Source: Rhodococcus erythropolis NBRC 15567 (lineage in GTDB: Bacteria; Actinomycetota; Actinomycetes; Mycobacteriales; Mycobacteriaceae). Taken from it: a stretch of DNA of 64,000 nucleotides. The notes beneath the pieces were generated by a model, which was given only the letters and a program-made list of their open reading frames with translations, was not told the origin of the DNA and made no database searches. Position 1 is the first letter of the stretch. Each line of letters begins with the position of its first letter. Both the position numbers and the translations under genes were made by a program. Positions 60,995 to 64,000 of this stretch are shown here, piece by piece. The DNA lies in contig NZ_BCRM01000001.1 of the NCBI RefSeq assembly GCF_001552595.1, forward strand, positions 434,001 through 498,000, in the 5' to 3' direction.

Positions 60995-62692
60995 ATGTCG
61001 GAGAAGTCCATCGCCCATTCTCGGAGGGTCCGCTCTGCGGCCGCCGGTGCCGTACTAGCTCTCGGATTGGCGGTGGGCGGCACAGGAATTGCATCGGCAG
61101 AGCCCGAAACCGTGTGTACCCCGAGTGCCGATCCGCTGGTGACCTGCGCCGAGGAAGAGGCAGCTGCCACCACCGACGCCGACGCGGCGACGAGCACCGA
61201 GACCACACCCGAGAAGGTTGAAGCCGGGGTCGCGGGCGCGGGCAGTGCCGAAACCGCAGGTACGGACGCCGCAGCACTGGCGGAAGCCGAAGCAAAAGCC
61301 AAAGCAGCAGCCGACGCGGCAGCGAAGGCCGCCGAAGCAGCCGCGACGGCAGGGGTCGACTCGTCCGCAGCGACAGACACTTCGGTGAAGGCGACCGAGG
61401 CAATGACTCAGGCGAGCGTCGAGGCAACCAAGGCGGCGGTCGAATCGACCAAGGCCAAGGCGGAGGCAGGGGCCGCGGAACAGTCTGCCAAGGAAGCCGA
61501 AGAGGCAGCCAAGGTTGCGGAGTCCGCGGCGGCCGATGCGAAAGAGGTAGCAAAAACAGCTCAGGCAGAAGCAGACGCCGCCGCAGCCAAGGCTGCTGAA
61601 CTCGAGGAAGCGGCGAAGGCCGCCGGTTCGGGGCCCAAGACAGAAGAGGCAGCACAGGCGCGCGCCGAGGCTAATGCTCTGCAGGCCAAAGCCGATGAGG
61701 CGAAGGCTGCCGCGGATGCAAACGCCAAGCTGGTTGCGGACAAGAACAAGGAAGCCGAGGAAGCCTTCAAGAACTGGGATTTCGCGAAGGCAGCCGTCGC
61801 TAAGGCTCAGGCTCTCGCCGCCGCATGGAACGCCAAGCAGCTCGCGATCACCGTCAAGGAAACTCAGAAAGTGGCCACCGCCGCCGAAACCACGGCCAAG
61901 GCAGCCGAGTCCGCGGCTGCCACCGAGGTAGAAGCTGCCACCGCCGCCCGTAAGGCTGCTGATGAAGCGGCAGCTACCGCAGCTTCCGCACAGAAGGACG
62001 CCGACGCTGCGCAGAAGGCCGCGGAGACGGCCCAGGCCGAAGCCGATGCTGCGGGCGAGGCTGCCACCGACAAGCGAGCCATTGCCGACGAAAAGGCTGC
62101 CGAAGCCGCCAAGAAGGCCGAAGCTGCCGAAGCGGCGAGCAAGAAGGCGCAGGATCTCTACCTCGCCGCCGAAGACGCGAAGGCCGCAGCCGACGCCGCA
62201 GCAGCAAAGGCCAAGGAAGCTCAGGCCGCTGCAGCCGCAGCAAAGGTTGAAGCGGATGCAGCGCAGAAGATCGTCGACGAGCTCAAGGCAAAGGGCGAGA
62301 AGGAGATCGACAACGGAACAGGCGTCGGCGGTGAAGTGATCATCGGTGAGCACACCGACGACGGCTCCGGAGTCACGAAGGTCGACGAGACCACCGCTGT
62401 AGTGAACAAGACCGGCGTCAAGCTGGTCGGCTACTACAACAACAAGGGCGCCTTCGACGTCGTCGACTACTACGTCACCGATGCCGACGGCGATCCGGCA
62501 CTTGCAGGAAGCCTGCCCCCCGTCGAACTTGCTCTCGGTGACACTGCAAGCAGCAGCACCAGCGGTAGCAGCAACTCCAACCTGCCGGCTGTATTGATCG
62601 GCGTCGGAGTCGTGGGCGCTGCCGCCGCAGCAGCTACGACGGTGGTTGTTCGTCGCAAGCGTCATGACGGCCCGGGCAACACGTCTGCGTAG
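60995..62692 (+). CDS. Ala-rich coiled-coil surface protein
   Basis: 565 residues. Signal peptide (cut after ASA at 35), a small Cys pair (Cys41, Cys51), a 300-residue heptad-rich helical region of Ala, Glu, Lys and Asp (about residues 90-445), a beta-like domain ('TAVVNKTGVKLVGYYNNKGAF') and a Ser-rich linker, then one membrane helix and RRKRH tail. It would span the wall like a rod. No LPxTG; the 'LPAVLIG' start of the helix is the nearest. ATG at 60995 with GAAAGG upstream. Confidence 0.85.
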   Translation: MSEKSIAHSRRVRSAAAGAVLALGLAVGGTGIASAEPETVCTPSADPLVTCAEEEAAATTDADAATSTETTPEKVEAGVAGAGSAETAGTDAAALAEAEAKAKAAADAAAKAAEAAATAGVDSSAATDTSVKATEAMTQASVEATKAAVESTKAKAEAGAAEQSAKEAEEAAKVAESAAADAKEVAKTAQAEADAAAAKAAELEEAAKAAGSGPKTEEAAQARAEANALQAKADEAKAAADANAKLVADKNKEAEEAFKNWDFAKAAVAKAQALAAAWNAKQLAITVKETQKVATAAETTAKAAESAAATEVEAATAARKAADEAAATAASAQKDADAAQKAAETAQAEADAAGEAATDKRAIADEKAAEAAKKAEAAEAASKKAQDLYLAAEDAKAAADAAAAKAKEAQAAAAAAKVEADAAQKIVDELKAKGEKEIDNGTGVGGEVIIGEHTDDGSGVTKVDETTAVVNKTGVKLVGYYNNKGAFDVVDYYVTDADGDPALAGSLPPVELALGDTASSSTSGSSNSNLPAVLIGVGVVGAAAAAATTVVVRRKRHDGPGNTSA

Positions 62693-63281
62693 CGCCGGCC
62701 TCTCGGCGGTAGCGATCCTCGCCCTCCTCGCATCCGGATGTTCGGGCGAGAATGCGGGATCGCTACCTGACCGCTCGCCGGTGCAGTCGCATATCGCGGC
62801 TGCACCGGCTTCGGTGACCGTCGATCCGGCAGAACCCGAGAGGATCGAGTTGAGGACTGCGTCCGGGGTCACGTACCTGAGCAGTCCGTTGCACTCGGAG
62901 AAACTGATGCGCGGCGGCGAGAGTGGGCAGCAACTGAATCCCGTCGACGAACTGCCGGTGTGGTGGGGTGAGAGCGGAATGCCGGGAACGTCGACCACAC
63001 AAACAGTTGTTGTGGTCGGCCACAACTACACCACTCGCGAAGCACCGTTCCGGGCGCTCCGGGTAGTGGAGCCGGGCGATCGAATTCTCCTGGCTACACC
63101 GAACGGCACACTCGAGTACGACGTCGAAACAGTCGGGCCGCTGCACAAAGGTTCGCTGCTGGGCGCTCACGAGTTGCGCGAATCGGTTCCGGGACGGCTG
63201 ATCCTCGCCAATTGTGATGTCGTCGAAGGAGAGTCGACCGACGACAATTACGTCGTCATCGCCCAGCTGGCAGCGCACTGA
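62664..63281 (+). CDS. sortase-like lipoprotein lacking the catalytic arginine
   Basis: 205 residues. Basic start, hydrophobic helix and ASGC (Cys26, imperfect lipobox). 'TTQTVVVVGHNY' gives His120 and 'PGRLILANCDV' Cys184 as in sortases; the Arg that follows 13 residues after Cys in SrtA aligns with Asn195 ('DDNYVVIAQL'). Start ATG at 62664 lies 29 bp inside the end of the surface protein gene, so they are coupled. Confidence 0.78.
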   Translation: MTARATRLRSAGLSAVAILALLASGCSGENAGSLPDRSPVQSHIAAAPASVTVDPAEPERIELRTASGVTYLSSPLHSEKLMRGGESGQQLNPVDELPVWWGESGMPGTSTTQTVVVVGHNYTTREAPFRALRVVEPGDRILLATPNGTLEYDVETVGPLHKGSLLGAHELRESVPGRLILANCDVVEGESTDDNYVVIAQLAAH

Positions 63282-63307
63282 ATCCGTGGCAGTGCAAGAA
63301 TAGGTAC

Positions 63308-64000
63308 ATGGATTCCCTCGGACTTCTCTCGGAACTGGTAGCTCTCGACACGGTCTCGGGGGAGGCCGCTCCTCAACGGCGGGCGATGGATTCGATTGTC
63401 TCGTTGGTTCTCTCACGTGCGCCAAAGGCGAAGGTGGAGTCAGACCTGACCGGCAATCATCCCTGGGCCTTGATCACCAACGAGGCTGCACCCTCGGCAG
63501 CCAGACTACTGTTCGCCTGCCACGTGGACACGGTGCCAGTGGGCACTGTCTCCGACTGGGAGTTCGACCCGTACGCCGCACAGGTCGACGGCGAATTGTT
63601 CCTCGGCAGAGGGACATCGGATATGAAGGCCGGCCTTGTCGCCGCTACTGCCGCGGTTGTCGACGCCTTCGAACGTGGAGTCCCGGTCGCACTACTGCTG
63701 ACGAGCGACGAGGAAATCGGATCGCTCGGGGCCGTTCGTTCGGCCGACGCCGTGGCGAATCTCGAGGTCGGGGCCGTCATCGTTCCCGAGGCGACCGGTA
63801 ATCGCATCAACCTGGGGCACCGCGGTGCACTGTGGCTCGAAGTGTCCGTCAAAGGAAAAGCCGCGCACGGGAGTACGCCGCAGCGAGGAACAAACGCTGT
63901 CCTCAAACTGCTTGACGTCGTCGATCGAGCTCGGCGTGAGCTTCCGCTGTCGTCCGACGCGTTTCTGGGCGCCGAAACCTGGAACCTCGGTTTGGTCGGC
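63308..64000 (+). CDS. M20-family metallopeptidase (succinyl-diaminopimelate desuccinylase-like), cut by window edge
   Basis: 231 codons visible, open at the right end. 'LLFACHVDTVPVG', 'FLGRGTSDMKAGLVAA' and 'LTSDEEIGSLGAV' give the metal and catalytic residues of M20 enzymes (HxD, GRGTSDMKxG, DEE) and 'KAAHGSTPQRGTNAV' the dimer domain. It removes an acyl group or cleaves a peptide bond. DapE or ArgE type cannot be decided here. No ribosome site is clear. Confidence 0.88.
   Translation, partial: MDSLGLLSELVALDTVSGEAAPQRRAMDSIVSLVLSRAPKAKVESDLTGNHPWALITNEAAPSAARLLFACHVDTVPVGTVSDWEFDPYAAQVDGELFLGRGTSDMKAGLVAATAAVVDAFERGVPVALLLTSDEEIGSLGAVRSADAVANLEVGAVIVPEATGNRINLGHRGALWLEVSVKGKAAHGSTPQRGTNAVLKLLDVVDRARRELPLSSDAFLGAETWNLGLVG

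Noticed and set aside
62584-62692. LPxTG sortase signal at the end of the coiled-coil protein
   Set aside because: Helix and basic tail are present, but the sequence is LPAVL, not LPxTG or LAxTG.
61055-63025. 656-codon minus ORF opposite the coiled-coil protein
   Set aside because: Cys/Gly-rich translation is the mirror of Ala codons; the plus gene has a signal peptide and a ribosome site.
1-64000. CRISPR array, tRNA, rRNA, transposon or prophage
   Set aside because: No regular spaced repeats, cloverleaf-like segments, transposase or phage motifs were seen by eye.

Overview
The window is high-GC actinobacterial chromosome with dense genes, frequent GTG starts and many ATGA/GTGA stop-start overlaps. 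The complete divergent protocatechuate (beta-ketoadipate) cluster pcaIJ / pcaHGBLRF with a fused pcaL, the HadA/HadB-type dehydratase pair, a KstR-like box before an acyl-CoA ligase and the general gene set point to Rhodococcus, most likely the R. erythropolis group. This is inferred from gene content; no rRNA or tRNA gene was seen. No phage, insertion sequence or CRISPR array was recognised.

Layout. 1-9.5 kb: end of an amino-acid permease, DUF2254 membrane protein, arylsulfatase, a tiny His-rich ORF, a TetR/FAD-dehydrogenase pair, an MHS-type transporter and an SsuD-like sulfonate monooxygenase (organosulfur and steroid-like catabolism). 9.6-16.6 kb: two tandem secreted paralogues, a CGNR zinc-finger protein, a FadD19-like ligase, a GlsB-type membrane protein and a UbiB/ABC1 kinase. 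16.8-18.2 kb: a gene-poor stretch with two tiny membrane peptides, a decayed copy of a hadB-like gene and another tiny ORF. 18.3-26.9 kb: DUF4259, alpha/beta hydrolase facing a TetR-hadA-hadB operon, an oxidoreductase, an AAA ATPase coupled to an M50-like membrane protease, and an SDR. 27-31 kb: gpsA, then GntR, gntP and gntK for gluconate. 31-38.8 kb: hydrolases, transglutaminase, MocA-like protein, a small NTPase, and a formylglycine-enzyme-like protein coupled to a PucR regulator. 39-40.8 kb: cytosine deaminase and permease. 40.8-51.7 kb: MscS, DUF2461, two siderophore-binding lipoproteins, an HTH-ClpN autoregulator candidate, mqo, LysR, cold-shock protein, dienelactone hydrolase, SDR/MarR pair. 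51.7-59.2 kb: the pca cluster. 59.3-64 kb: AraC-type regulator, an AhpD-like protein, an Ala-rich coiled-coil surface protein overlapping a sortase-like gene, and the start of an M20 peptidase.

How they work together. The pca genes convert protocatechuate to succinyl-CoA and acetyl-CoA; repeated 15-bp sites between pcaH and pcaI are the likely PcaR operators. GntR/gntP/gntK form a gluconate uptake and phosphorylation unit. PucR with cytosine deaminase and permease suggests pyrimidine salvage. Arylsulfatase and SsuD suggest sulfur scavenging.

The most interesting signals are the HTH-ClpN protein whose promoter is covered by two 19-bp palindromes, the coiled-coil surface protein with an overlapping sortase-like gene lacking the catalytic Arg, the pair of 35- and 45-residue membrane peptides, and the tandem secreted proteins of a family I do not recognise.
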